This document shows, one piece after another, positions 17,222 to 25,044 of a stretch of 64,000 bases of DNA. Both the position numbers and the translations under genes were made by a program. Under the pieces are notes generated by a model that saw only the letters and a list, made by a program, of their open reading frames with translations, was not told where the DNA came from and searched no databases. The DNA lies in contig NZ_JBHUDG010000005.1 in NCBI RefSeq assembly GCF_042678145.1, positions 124,001 to 188,000 on the forward strand. Reading direction: 5' to 3'. How positions within the stretch are numbered: position 1 is the first letter of the stretch; every line of letters starts with the position of its first letter. The stretch comes from Pseudopedobacter beijingensis. GTDB lineage: Bacteria; Bacteroidota; Bacteroidia; Sphingobacteriales; Sphingobacteriaceae.

Positions 17222-17252
17222 TTGGGTTGGTGTAAAAAATACACTATTTTTG
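17222..17252 (+). promoter_or_regulatory. Promoter for pyk
   Basis: TATTTTTG at 17245-17252 fits the Bacteroidota -7 consensus TAnnTTTG, and TTG at 17222-17224 lies 20 nt upstream as the -33 element. The predicted start near 17259 leaves a leader of about 85-135 nt, depending on which pyk start is used. Confidence 0.6.
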
Positions 17253-17393
17253 GATTTCAATTTTTCTAGGTACTTTTAAATTGATCAATCAGGAGACATC
17301 TGGAAAGAAACGTTTAAATTCATATATTCGACTCAATTGGATATGAACAGCGACAGCTCTTATGTCTCTATTATTAATAACACGCAAATTCGA

Positions 17394-18824
17394 ATGAAGA
17401 TTCCTCAAAAAAGAACAAAAATTGTAGCAACTTTAGGTCCCGCTACCTCTAATAAAGACGTTTTATTATCACTAATCAAGTCTGGTGTAGATGTTTGTCG
17501 TTTAAATTTCTCTCACGGTAAACAAGAAGACCATCAAAAAGTTATCGATATCATCCGTGAAATAAACAATAAATACAAAACAAACATTGGTATCCTGGCA
17601 GATTTACAAGGCCCTAAAATCAGAATAGGTCTGGTTAAAGACGGAGGTATCAATTTAATCAACGGTACGCAAATAAAAATCACTACTAACGAGTGTATTG
17701 GTGATGATAACCAGATCTATATTACTTACCCTGCCTTTCCGCAAGATGTAAAAGCCGGAGAAGTTATTTTATTAGATGACGGAAAACTTCAGATGCGTGT
17801 AGTGGAAACCAACAGAAAAGATACGGTTATATGCGAGGTTGTACACGGAGGTATATTAACCAGCAGAAAAGGTGTAAACCTTCCGAACACTAAAGTTTCT
17901 ATTCCTTCTTTAACTGAGGAAGATTTAGTTAACCTTGACTTTGCTTTAGCTAACGATGTTGAATGGATTGGTCTTTCTTTCGTTAGAAAATCAGAAGATA
18001 TTATCGATTTAAAAAGAATTATCAGCCGCAGCGGAAAAACGTCAAGAGTAATTGCTAAGATCGAAAAACCTGAAGCTATTGACAATATAGACTCTATTAT
18101 AGCTGTTACTGATGGCGTAATGGTTGCCCGTGGAGATTTGGGTGTGGAATGTCCAATGCAGGAAGTACCAGTACTACAAAAAATGATTATCCAAAAATGT
18201 AGCAAAGCTTCAAAACCGGTAATTGTTGCAACACAAATGTTAGAGAGCATGATCACTACTCCTCGCCCAACCAGAGCTGAGGTAAATGACGTAGCTAACT
18301 CTGTTTTAGATGGTGCTGACGCAGTAATGTTAAGTGGTGAAACATCGGTTGGAGATTTCCCTCAAATCGTTATAGAAACTATGAGCAACATTATCACTCA
18401 CGTAGAAAACACTTCTTACCCGTACTACAAAAACAAAGAACTGGATGAGAATTGTCCTACTTATATGGCTGATGCTGTTTGCAGTTCTGCCGTATTCCTT
18501 GCCGACAAAACTAAAGCTGCCGGAATCATCGCTATGACATCTTCGGGATATACAGCATTCCAGATTTCCAGCCAAAGACCAAAAGCGAATACATATATAT
18601 TTACTTCTAACAGAAATCTGTTGAATACTTTAAGCTTACTTTGGGGTGTTAGAGGTTTCTACTACGATAAGTTTGACAGTACCGACAAAACTATCAGCGA
18701 GGTTAACAATATATTAAAAGCTGAGAAACTGGTTGAGTCTGGTGATGTGGTTATCAATACGGCATCTATTCCAATCCAGAAAAAAGGAAAAACAAACATG
18801 ATTAAGGTTAATATTATCGATTAA
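17394..18824 (+). CDS. pyk: Pyruvate kinase
   Basis: The protein has the family order: N-terminal TKIVATLGPAT, barrel residues in CRLNFSHG, IGILADLQGPKIR, the active-site lysine in RVIAKIEKPEA, VARGDLGVE, VATQMLESM and DAVMLSGETSVGDFP, then the C-terminal domain. ATG 17394 (MKIPQKRTKIVATLGPA, 476 aa) matches the usual family start. ATG 17343 or TTG 17337 would add 17-19 residues of no conserved character. It makes pyruvate and ATP from phosphoenolpyruvate. A strong terminator follows. Confidence 0.95.
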   Translation: MKIPQKRTKIVATLGPATSNKDVLLSLIKSGVDVCRLNFSHGKQEDHQKVIDIIREINNKYKTNIGILADLQGPKIRIGLVKDGGINLINGTQIKITTNECIGDDNQIYITYPAFPQDVKAGEVILLDDGKLQMRVVETNRKDTVICEVVHGGILTSRKGVNLPNTKVSIPSLTEEDLVNLDFALANDVEWIGLSFVRKSEDIIDLKRIISRSGKTSRVIAKIEKPEAIDNIDSIIAVTDGVMVARGDLGVECPMQEVPVLQKMIIQKCSKASKPVIVATQMLESMITTPRPTRAEVNDVANSVLDGADAVMLSGETSVGDFPQIVIETMSNIITHVENTSYPYYKNKELDENCPTYMADAVCSSAVFLADKTKAAGIIAMTSSGYTAFQISSQRPKANTYIFTSNRNLLNTLSLLWGVRGFYYDKFDSTDKTISEVNNILKAEKLVESGDVVINTASIPIQKKGKTNMIKVNIID

Positions 18825-18848
18825 CCTTACAATTAAAATATTAGCCAT

Positions 18849-18888
18849 AAGAAGCCATCTTTCGTAAAAGATGGCTTCTTTGGTTTTT
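18849..18888 (+). terminator. Rho-independent terminator after pyk
   Basis: AAGAAGCCATCTTT (18849-18862) pairs perfectly with AAAGATGGCTTCTT (18867-18880) around a CGTA loop, followed by TGGTTTTT. Confidence 0.85.
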
Positions 18889-18947
18889 AAAAATTGACAT
18901 AGGGATAACAGGAAGATCTCTGGCAGTAAATCTTATTAATCCCATTA

Positions 18948-18977
18948 AGCATCAATTTTTATTCTTAAATTGATGCT
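18948..18977 (+). promoter_or_regulatory. Inverted repeat just upstream of the PAS-protein start
   Basis: AGCATCAATTT (18948-18958) and AAATTGATGCT (18967-18977) are perfect complements with an 8-nt spacer, ending 15 nt before the ATG at 18993. It could be an operator or a translation-blocking hairpin. No T run follows. Confidence 0.45.
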
Positions 18978-18992
18978 CAATAAACTACCTGT

Positions 18993-20606
18993 ATGAAAAA
19001 TAGTTCTGGAAAAATTGTGTTATCATACACTCTTATTAGCTTTTGCTGGATATATTTTGGCAGCGAACTGATGGAGTACTTATTTAATGCCAATATTATC
19101 CACAACAGACATTGGCTAGAAGTAGCCAAAGGCTCCACTTTTATTCTTATTAGTGCACTGCTATTATATAAACTGATAAACTATTATTACAAGAATTTAG
19201 AAAAATCTGAAGAACAGTACAAGAACATGTTCGAAAAAACACCCAATCCAATGTGGGTGTATGATTTGGAAAATTATTCTTTCGTAAAGGTAAATAAAGC
19301 CACCACACTCAGATACGGATATTCTGAAAAAGAATTTATGCGTATGACACTGGCTGATATATGTCCTCCCGAAGAGGCTAACCGATTAAAAGAATTCCTA
19401 ACTAACAGAAACGAAAAAGAGCTACAATCAAAAGGTATTTGGAAAAACACGCTCAAAGACGGCAGCACTATTAATGTAAATCTTATTTCGCATACCATAA
19501 TCTATAACGGTCGCCCTTCTAAGTTAGTATTAGCATTGGACCTTAGCGAAAAAGAACAGTATGAACAGCAGCTAGAAAGACAACAAATTGTTTTGCAGGC
19601 TATCAACATAGAGCTTAAGGAAAACATCAGACAACTTAAACTTAGTCAAAATACGCTTTATAATACTCAAAGAATCGCCAAAATTGCCGGATGGAATTAC
19701 AATATGACCAATGGAGTGTTTGATTTTGACGCTGAATTCTTTAAGCTTACCCAGATCCCAAGATCTAATGAACCGCTCTCTTTAGAACAATTACAACCAT
19801 TTATACATGCTGATGATTTTTTTATTCTTACTGATTTTATCAATACTTTTTACAAAGGCGCTAAAGAAAAGGAGTGTATTGTAAGAATTAAAAATGCTGA
19901 CGACTGGTTGTTTATGAGATTTGAAGCTTTCCTTTCCTCCGAAGAATCCCAAACAACTCATTATTTAGAGGGTTTTACCCAAAATATTGATGAGATAGCT
20001 AAAGTCAACCTCCAAAACAAAAGACTGGACGAAATCATTAACAGAATTAAAACACTCGTGATTATCACTAACCAACAAGGAGAAATAGAGTGGACAAACT
20101 CTTCTTTTTATGAAATTACCGGATATTCCAGCAAAGAAACTATTGGAAAAAAACCCTGGGACATTATAGAGGTTCCGGAAAGCAGCCAAAAACAGATTAT
20201 GAAAATCAAAAGGGCTATAGAAAATGTGGAGGATTTTGATGTGGAGATAGAGAACTTATCTAGAGAGGGGAGACATTTTTGGCTACAAATAGATGGCAGT
20301 CCTATCTATGACGAAAATGGAAACTATGCCGGTTATATTGCCATAGAAAACGAAATAACAGAGCGTAAACAAAAAGAGGCTAAAATAAAGGAACAGAACA
20401 GGCTACTTGATAAAGCGGCATGGATCAATTCTCATCAGGTTAGAAAACCTTTGGCTTCTATCCTAGGACTGATAGACTTAATGTCCAATACAGACAATGA
20501 ACAGGAATTACAGGAATATCTACGTTTATTAAGAATTTGCAGCAATGAATTAGATGAAATCATCAAAACTTCTATCAATATTACTTATACGCAAAAAGTC
20601 GACTAA
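18993..20606 (+). CDS. Membrane PAS-domain sensor protein lacking a kinase ATPase domain
   Basis: The 537-aa protein has two membrane helices (about residues 8-32 and 43-65) and three PAS domains (about 75-190, 215-330 and 345-465; motifs NMFEKTPNPMWVYDL and WTNSSFYEITGYSSKETIG). A HisKA-like helix pair near the end carries a candidate phospho-histidine in INSHQVRKPLASILGL. It then stops. N, G1 and G2 boxes are absent, and the 37 bp before dapF leave no room for them. Related Bacteroidota proteins exist in this short form, so the absence may be natural. It may signal through a partner kinase or act as a phosphotransfer or scaffold protein. Confidence 0.85.
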   Translation: MKNSSGKIVLSYTLISFCWIYFGSELMEYLFNANIIHNRHWLEVAKGSTFILISALLLYKLINYYYKNLEKSEEQYKNMFEKTPNPMWVYDLENYSFVKVNKATTLRYGYSEKEFMRMTLADICPPEEANRLKEFLTNRNEKELQSKGIWKNTLKDGSTINVNLISHTIIYNGRPSKLVLALDLSEKEQYEQQLERQQIVLQAINIELKENIRQLKLSQNTLYNTQRIAKIAGWNYNMTNGVFDFDAEFFKLTQIPRSNEPLSLEQLQPFIHADDFFILTDFINTFYKGAKEKECIVRIKNADDWLFMRFEAFLSSEESQTTHYLEGFTQNIDEIAKVNLQNKRLDEIINRIKTLVIITNQQGEIEWTNSSFYEITGYSSKETIGKKPWDIIEVPESSQKQIMKIKRAIENVEDFDVEIENLSREGRHFWLQIDGSPIYDENGNYAGYIAIENEITERKQKEAKIKEQNRLLDKAAWINSHQVRKPLASILGLIDLMSNTDNEQELQEYLRLLRICSNELDEIIKTSINITYTQKVD

Positions 20607-20643
20607 ACTGTAAAAGATTTGAGGATTATGCAGGACTCAGTAT

Positions 20644-21423
20644 TTATACATTAATATTTCCTTCAAATACCTTTTTTGCAGGCCCCTCTAAGTAAATATT
20701 ATAAAATCTTTTGCCATCATAATCAAAACGAATATTCAGGTCGCCTCCCAACACCTTAATTGGCGTAGAAATAGTACCGATTGTTTGACGATGTTTGGCC
20801 ATAGCCAAAGCAACTGCTGTTACTCCTGTACCACAGGCGTATGTTTCATCCTCAACTCCCCTTTCATAAGTTCTTACAAAGAGGTAATTTCCTTTGTCCT
20901 CCACAAAATTCACATTAATGCCTTCTTCTCTGTAAACATCGTTATAACGGATTTTTCTACCTTCTTCGAACATATTTTGTTGATTTAAACCGGAAGTAAG
21001 ATGTACATAATGCGGAGACCCTGTATTTAAAACATAATCTTCTCCATCATTTTTTATCACATCCACATCTATCATTTGCAGACTTACCCATGTCCCAGAA
21101 TCAGAAATTTTGGCATAGTGTTCCCCATCAACTGCCAAAAAGTTAGTTTCACCTTGTATCACCCCTAAATCATGGGCAAAAGCAACAATACATCTTCCTC
21201 CGTTTCCACACATACTACTGGGTTGACCATCGGAATTATAGTAAACCATCTCAAAATCATACCCTGGTTTATCCTGTAAAAACATCATCCCGTCACCTCC
21301 CACACCAAATCTTCGGTCACAAATTTTAGCTATAAAAGCTGGGTTATGATGGTTGATACCCTCTTTTCTATTATCAACGATAACAAAATCATTTCCAGCC
21401 CCCTGATATTTATAGAATTTCAT
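20644..21423 (-). CDS. dapF: Diaminopimelate epimerase
   Basis: The frame is open to 21531, but homology starts at MKFYKYQGAGNDFVIVDN, so ATG 21423 is used (259 aa). Both catalytic cysteines are visible: MCGNGGRC near residue 71 and the second in YACGTGVTAVALA. It converts LL- to meso-diaminopimelate for lysine and peptidoglycan synthesis. It converges on the PAS gene with only 37 bp between stops. Confidence 0.95.
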   Translation of the reverse strand: MKFYKYQGAGNDFVIVDNRKEGINHHNPAFIAKICDRRFGVGGDGMMFLQDKPGYDFEMVYYNSDGQPSSMCGNGGRCIVAFAHDLGVIQGETNFLAVDGEHYAKISDSGTWVSLQMIDVDVIKNDGEDYVLNTGSPHYVHLTSGLNQQNMFEEGRKIRYNDVYREEGINVNFVEDKGNYLFVRTYERGVEDETYACGTGVTAVALAMAKHRQTIGTISTPIKVLGGDLNIRFDYDGKRFYNIYLEGPAKKVFEGNINV

Positions 21424-21560
21424 CTTTATATTTTCGTATGAACAAAAATCGATAATATAATTTTCGCATGCAATAGGAAACATATTTATGACATTCTGAG
21501 GCCTTTTAACTTTAAATACATTAATTAACATTTTTTAACTATGCAATTAACAACATAAAC

Positions 21561-21592
21561 TTGCTAATGACGTCTTAATGGTATTATTTTTG
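21561..21592 (+). promoter_or_regulatory. Promoter for the Do-type protease gene
   Basis: TATTTTTG at 21585-21592 fits TAnnTTTG, and TTG at 21561-21563 lies 21 nt upstream. The expected start is near 21599, about 50 nt before the ATG. Confidence 0.6.
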
Positions 21593-21650
21593 GGAATAGG
21601 AGTTTTCAAGGTATTAGTATTCACTTGTTTATTAAAAAATTCAATAATAG

Positions 21651-23189
21651 ATGAAGAACATGAAGTCGATTGGCCTGACATTACTTACTGCCTTTGTTGG
21701 TGGGGCAGTAGCAATAGGCGCTTACAAGTTATTTGAAGACAAATCAATTGGTAATTTAAGTTTAGATGAAAGGCAAAAAGTTTATTTTGCAAACAACCCA
21801 TCTAAGTTAGTTTCATCAACAGGATCTTTAGATTTTACAGCTGCCGCAGCAGCAGTTTCTCCGGGTGTAGTACACGTAAGAACGACTTATAATCGTTCAG
21901 CAAGTTCTAGACAAGGAGGAGGAGATCCATTTGGAGATATGTTTGAAGATTTCTTCGGAAGAAGAATGCGACCTCAATCAAACACTCCTTCCATGGGTAA
22001 AGGTTCGGGAGTTATTGTTACGGATGATGGTTATATCATGACCAATAATCACGTAGTAGACAATGCGGACAAAATTGAGGTAATCTTAACTGATAAACGT
22101 GTTTTACAAGCTAAAGTTATCGGAAAAGACAAGAACACCGATTTAGCCTTGATTAAGGTTGAAGCCTCTAATCTTCCTGTGGTAAAATTGGGCAACTCAG
22201 ACGATGTTAAAGTTGGAGAATGGGTCTTAGCCGTTGGATACCCTCTAACACTAGAGTCAACTGTTACAGCTGGTATTGTTAGCGCAAAAGCTCGTCAAAT
22301 TGGAATATTAGCTCAGGATAATGTTGACCCTAATAATTATGATCCACAAAACCCTCCTGTAAATTCTTCTATAGAATCTTTTATTCAGACAGATGCTGTA
22401 ATTAACAGAGGAAATAGCGGAGGGGCTTTAGTAAATACCAATGGTGAGTTAATAGGTATAAACTCTGCCATTGCTTCTCAATCCGGAGTTTATGAAGGAT
22501 ACGGTTTTGCTATCCCAGTAAATCTGGCCAAAAAGGTAATGGATGATTTCATCAAATTTGGCGAGGTTAAAAGAGGATTTATAGGCGTTACTTTCCAGGA
22601 ATTAAATTCTGACCTGGCAAAACAATTAAACGTTAAAGAAATTACCGGCTTATATGTAAGTTCGACCGTTGAGGGCGGTGCTGCAGCTACAGCCGGAATC
22701 AAAAAAGGCGATATTATTAAGAAGCTAAATGGCGAAAATGCGCTAACTTCTGCCGAACTACAAGAGAGAATTGGTAGAATGAGGCCTGGTGACAAGGTAT
22801 CTCTGACCGTGTTGAGAGATGGTAGTTTAAAAACTTTTGAACTAACATTAAAAGGGGCCGAGGCAAGCAAAGGTAGTTCAGAAAACTCTGTTGCTGCTGC
22901 AGAAGTATTAAACAATCTGGGTGCAACATTTGCTCCATTAAAAGATGCTCAGAAAAAGAAATATGGCATCAGCTCTGGAGTTGAGGTTACATCTGTTGCC
23001 GCTGGTAAATTATTTGATATATATGAGGTTCCTAAAGGCACCATCATTACCAGCATAAATGGAAGAGGTGTAAACAACGTGGATCAGGTAAATGCAGCCC
23101 TCTCTGCCAGCAAAGGAAACATGATTTCTATTCAAGGTATTAGCCCGGATGGAGGACAGTTTAGATTTACGTTCCCCATTAAGCAATAA
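21651..23189 (+). CDS. Do-type periplasmic serine protease (DegP/HtrA family)
   Basis: The 512-aa protein has an N-terminal membrane anchor or signal (about residues 5-25), a trypsin-like domain with His in MTNNHVVDN, Asp in NTDLALIKVE and Ser in NRGNSGGALVNTNGELIG, followed by two PDZ domains (around 300-390 and 420-510). It degrades or refolds damaged envelope proteins. DegP and DegQ cannot be told apart by sequence here. It has its own promoter and a long terminator hairpin, so it is probably a single-gene unit. Confidence 0.93.
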   Translation: MKNMKSIGLTLLTAFVGGAVAIGAYKLFEDKSIGNLSLDERQKVYFANNPSKLVSSTGSLDFTAAAAAVSPGVVHVRTTYNRSASSRQGGGDPFGDMFEDFFGRRMRPQSNTPSMGKGSGVIVTDDGYIMTNNHVVDNADKIEVILTDKRVLQAKVIGKDKNTDLALIKVEASNLPVVKLGNSDDVKVGEWVLAVGYPLTLESTVTAGIVSAKARQIGILAQDNVDPNNYDPQNPPVNSSIESFIQTDAVINRGNSGGALVNTNGELIGINSAIASQSGVYEGYGFAIPVNLAKKVMDDFIKFGEVKRGFIGVTFQELNSDLAKQLNVKEITGLYVSSTVEGGAAATAGIKKGDIIKKLNGENALTSAELQERIGRMRPGDKVSLTVLRDGSLKTFELTLKGAEASKGSSENSVAAAEVLNNLGATFAPLKDAQKKKYGISSGVEVTSVAAGKLFDIYEVPKGTIITSINGRGVNNVDQVNAALSASKGNMISIQGISPDGGQFRFTFPIKQ

Positions 23190-23219
23190 GGATTAACAAA
23201 AGCTCTAATTTATTATAGA

Positions 23220-23282
23220 GGGACAAAGTAACTTGTCTTTTTCGACTTCGATCGGAATAACAAGTTACTTTGTCCCTTTTTT
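23220..23282 (+). terminator. Long terminator hairpin after the Do protease
   Basis: A perfect 17-bp stem (23220-23236 with 23260-23276; GGGACAAAGTAACTTGT) around a 23-nt loop is followed by six T. The loop contains TTCGACTTCGATCGGAAT, reminiscent of dispersed palindromes in this genome type, so an element may have been taken over as terminator. Confidence 0.8.
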
Positions 23283-23370
23283 ATTGTTAATTATTTTTTA
23301 AAATAAATTGTATTATTTATAAAATAAACATAACTTTAGTTATTGTTACTATCCAAATATAAATCTAATA

Positions 23371-23401
23371 AGCCTCTATTCACCAAATAGAGGCTTTTTT
23401 G
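23371..23401 (+). terminator. Orphan terminator-like hairpin
   Basis: AGCCTCTATT (23371-23380) pairs perfectly with AATAGAGGCT (23386-23395), followed by six T. It is about 90 nt after the main protease terminator, so it may be a second terminator or the end of an unseen RNA. Confidence 0.65.
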
Positions 23402-23476
23402 TTTCTCATTCAACATTTATATTATTGTAGCATTAATGTAACAAACATATTACCTCCTAGATTATCCAAAAAACCT

Positions 23477-23546
23477 TATATTTGTACTTGGTTTATAATT
23501 GGTTAGTTTAGGCTCCATTCTCCCCGTTTGGAGCTTAAACATTTTT
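23477..23546 (+). ncRNA. Possible short transcript with terminator-like hairpin
   Basis: TATATTTG (23477-23484) fits the -7 element; no clear -33 TTG is present. About 22 nt later GTTTAGGCTCCA (23506-23517) pairs with TGGAGCTTAAAC (23529-23540) with one mismatch, followed by ATTTTT. This would give an RNA of about 55 nt. I do not recognise the family. Confidence 0.25.
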
Positions 23547-23878
23547 AGACCTAAGGGTTCAAAACAATCACAAAATATTCAAAAATCACATCTGGTTACA
23601 ATTGATTATTCACAACATCTTCCTTTTAAATAGGCGATAATAAAATCTTCCATATCCCTTTTTCAGGTATTGGAAAGCTTAAATTTTTAAATTCTCTAAG
23701 GAGCATACTGCTACAGACATACATCATCACCCCATACATTCGATATAAGGTCAGCACAACACATCCCTTATTCATCCAAGCGCTTTTACCAAACATCGCT
23801 CAAACACAATGTTTACCCCCTTATACAGCAACTTATGTTAGCATTCATTCTTACCGATATATTATTAAATATATCCAT

Positions 23879-23911
23879 AAAAAAATCCCAACGATTGACA
23901 TCGTTGGGATT
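23879..23911 (-). terminator. Terminator after pdhB
   Basis: AATCCCAACGAT (23884-23895) and ATCGTTGGGATT (23900-23911) form a perfect 12-bp stem with a TGAC loop on the plus strand. On the minus strand it is followed by seven T, 30 nt past the pdhB stop. Confidence 0.85.
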
Positions 23912-23940
23912 TCAAATATCCTCTATATCAAATAAGAAAT

Positions 23941-24927
23941 TTATTTCTTAACGTACATTACTTCTTTTACTGCTTTAACAATACGTTCTGCATTAGGCAA
24001 ACTAGCAGCAATTAAAGTTGGCGCATACGGAAGCGGCACATCTGCACAAGTGATTCTTAACACTGGTGCATCTAAGTAATCGAAAGCATTTTTTTGCACA
24101 TGGAATGCAATCTCTGAAGAGATAGATGCCAAAGGCCATGCTTCTTCTACCACAACTAATCTATTAGTTTTCTTAACAGATTCTACAACAGTTTTAAAAT
24201 CAATTGGCCTTACAGTTCTTAAATCAATTACCTCTACACTGATTCCTTCTTTTGTAAGTTCTTCTACTGCCGGCTGTACAGCTCTGGACATCATTTTACC
24301 AAAAGAAACAATAGTAACATCTGAACCTTCCTGAACTACTTTAGCTTTACCTATTTCTATATAATACTCTTCTTCAGGAACTTCTCCTTTATCGCCATAC
24401 ATCAATTCAGATTCCATATATATAACCGGATCTGGATCTAGTATAGATGATTTTAACAAACCTTTTGCATCATAAGGGTTTGAAGGTACAACAACTTTAA
24501 GTCCCGGACAGTTAGCATACCAATTTTCAAAATTTTGAGAGTGCTGTGCTCCTAATTGTCCTGCATTTCCTGTTGGACCGCGGAATACAATTGGCACTGA
24601 AAACTGACCTCCTGACATAGACAACATTTTAGCCGCACCATTAATAATCTGGTCTATAGCTACTAATGAAAAATTGAATGTCATGAACTCTACAATTGGG
24701 CGCAAACCTCTCATTGCAGCTCCCACAGCGATACCTGCGAAACCCAGCTCAGAGATTGGCGTATCAATCACTCTTTCTGGTCCGAATTCATCAAGCATTC
24801 CCTGACTTACTTTGTAAGCTCCGTTATACTCTGCGACTTCTTCTCCCATTAAGAAGATTTTATCATCTCTGCGCATTTCTTCGTTCATTGCTTCACGAAG
24901 CGCCTCTCTATATTGTATTACTCTCAT
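23941..24927 (-). CDS. pdhB: Pyruvate dehydrogenase E1 component, beta subunit
   Basis: The 328-aa protein has the transketolase-like pyrimidine-binding domain (REALREAMNEEMRRDDKIFLMGEEVAEYNGAYKV, here cited in parts; GPTGNAGQLGAQHSQNFE) and a C-terminal transketolase domain (VSFGKMMSRAV, VIDLRTVRPID, VVEEAWP). Together with an alpha subunit encoded elsewhere it decarboxylates pyruvate to feed acetyl-CoA formation. A 2-oxoisovalerate E1 beta would look similar, but GPTGNAGQLGAQHS favours pyruvate dehydrogenase. The alpha subunit gene is not adjacent. Confidence 0.92.
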   Translation of the reverse strand: MRVIQYREALREAMNEEMRRDDKIFLMGEEVAEYNGAYKVSQGMLDEFGPERVIDTPISELGFAGIAVGAAMRGLRPIVEFMTFNFSLVAIDQIINGAAKMLSMSGGQFSVPIVFRGPTGNAGQLGAQHSQNFENWYANCPGLKVVVPSNPYDAKGLLKSSILDPDPVIYMESELMYGDKGEVPEEEYYIEIGKAKVVQEGSDVTIVSFGKMMSRAVQPAVEELTKEGISVEVIDLRTVRPIDFKTVVESVKKTNRLVVVEEAWPLASISSEIAFHVQKNAFDYLDAPVLRITCADVPLPYAPTLIAASLPNAERIVKAVKEVMYVKK

Positions 24928-25044
24928 TTCTATATCTTAAAATTATTTTTAAGGGAACGTCCGCAAATATAGGAGATTGTTCATTCAAATACAATCAGAT
25001 AATCATCATTTAACAAAGGATATAAAAACATGAGGTCTTTACCA

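Larger units (their letters stand above)
23284..23878. other. Gene-free region with hairpins and a possible small RNA
   Basis: No coding frame of note lies here. A terminator-like hairpin AGCCTCTATT/AATAGAGGCT followed by six T stands at 23371-23401 without a nearby gene. Further on are TATATTTG (23477-23484) and a hairpin at 23506-23540. The part 23560-23870 is poor in G on the plus strand and shows no pattern I recognise. Confidence 0.6.

Noticed and set aside
20644..21531. Longer start at 21531 for dapF
   Set aside because: The extra 36 residues precede the canonical N-terminus and run into the upstream region of the Do protease gene.
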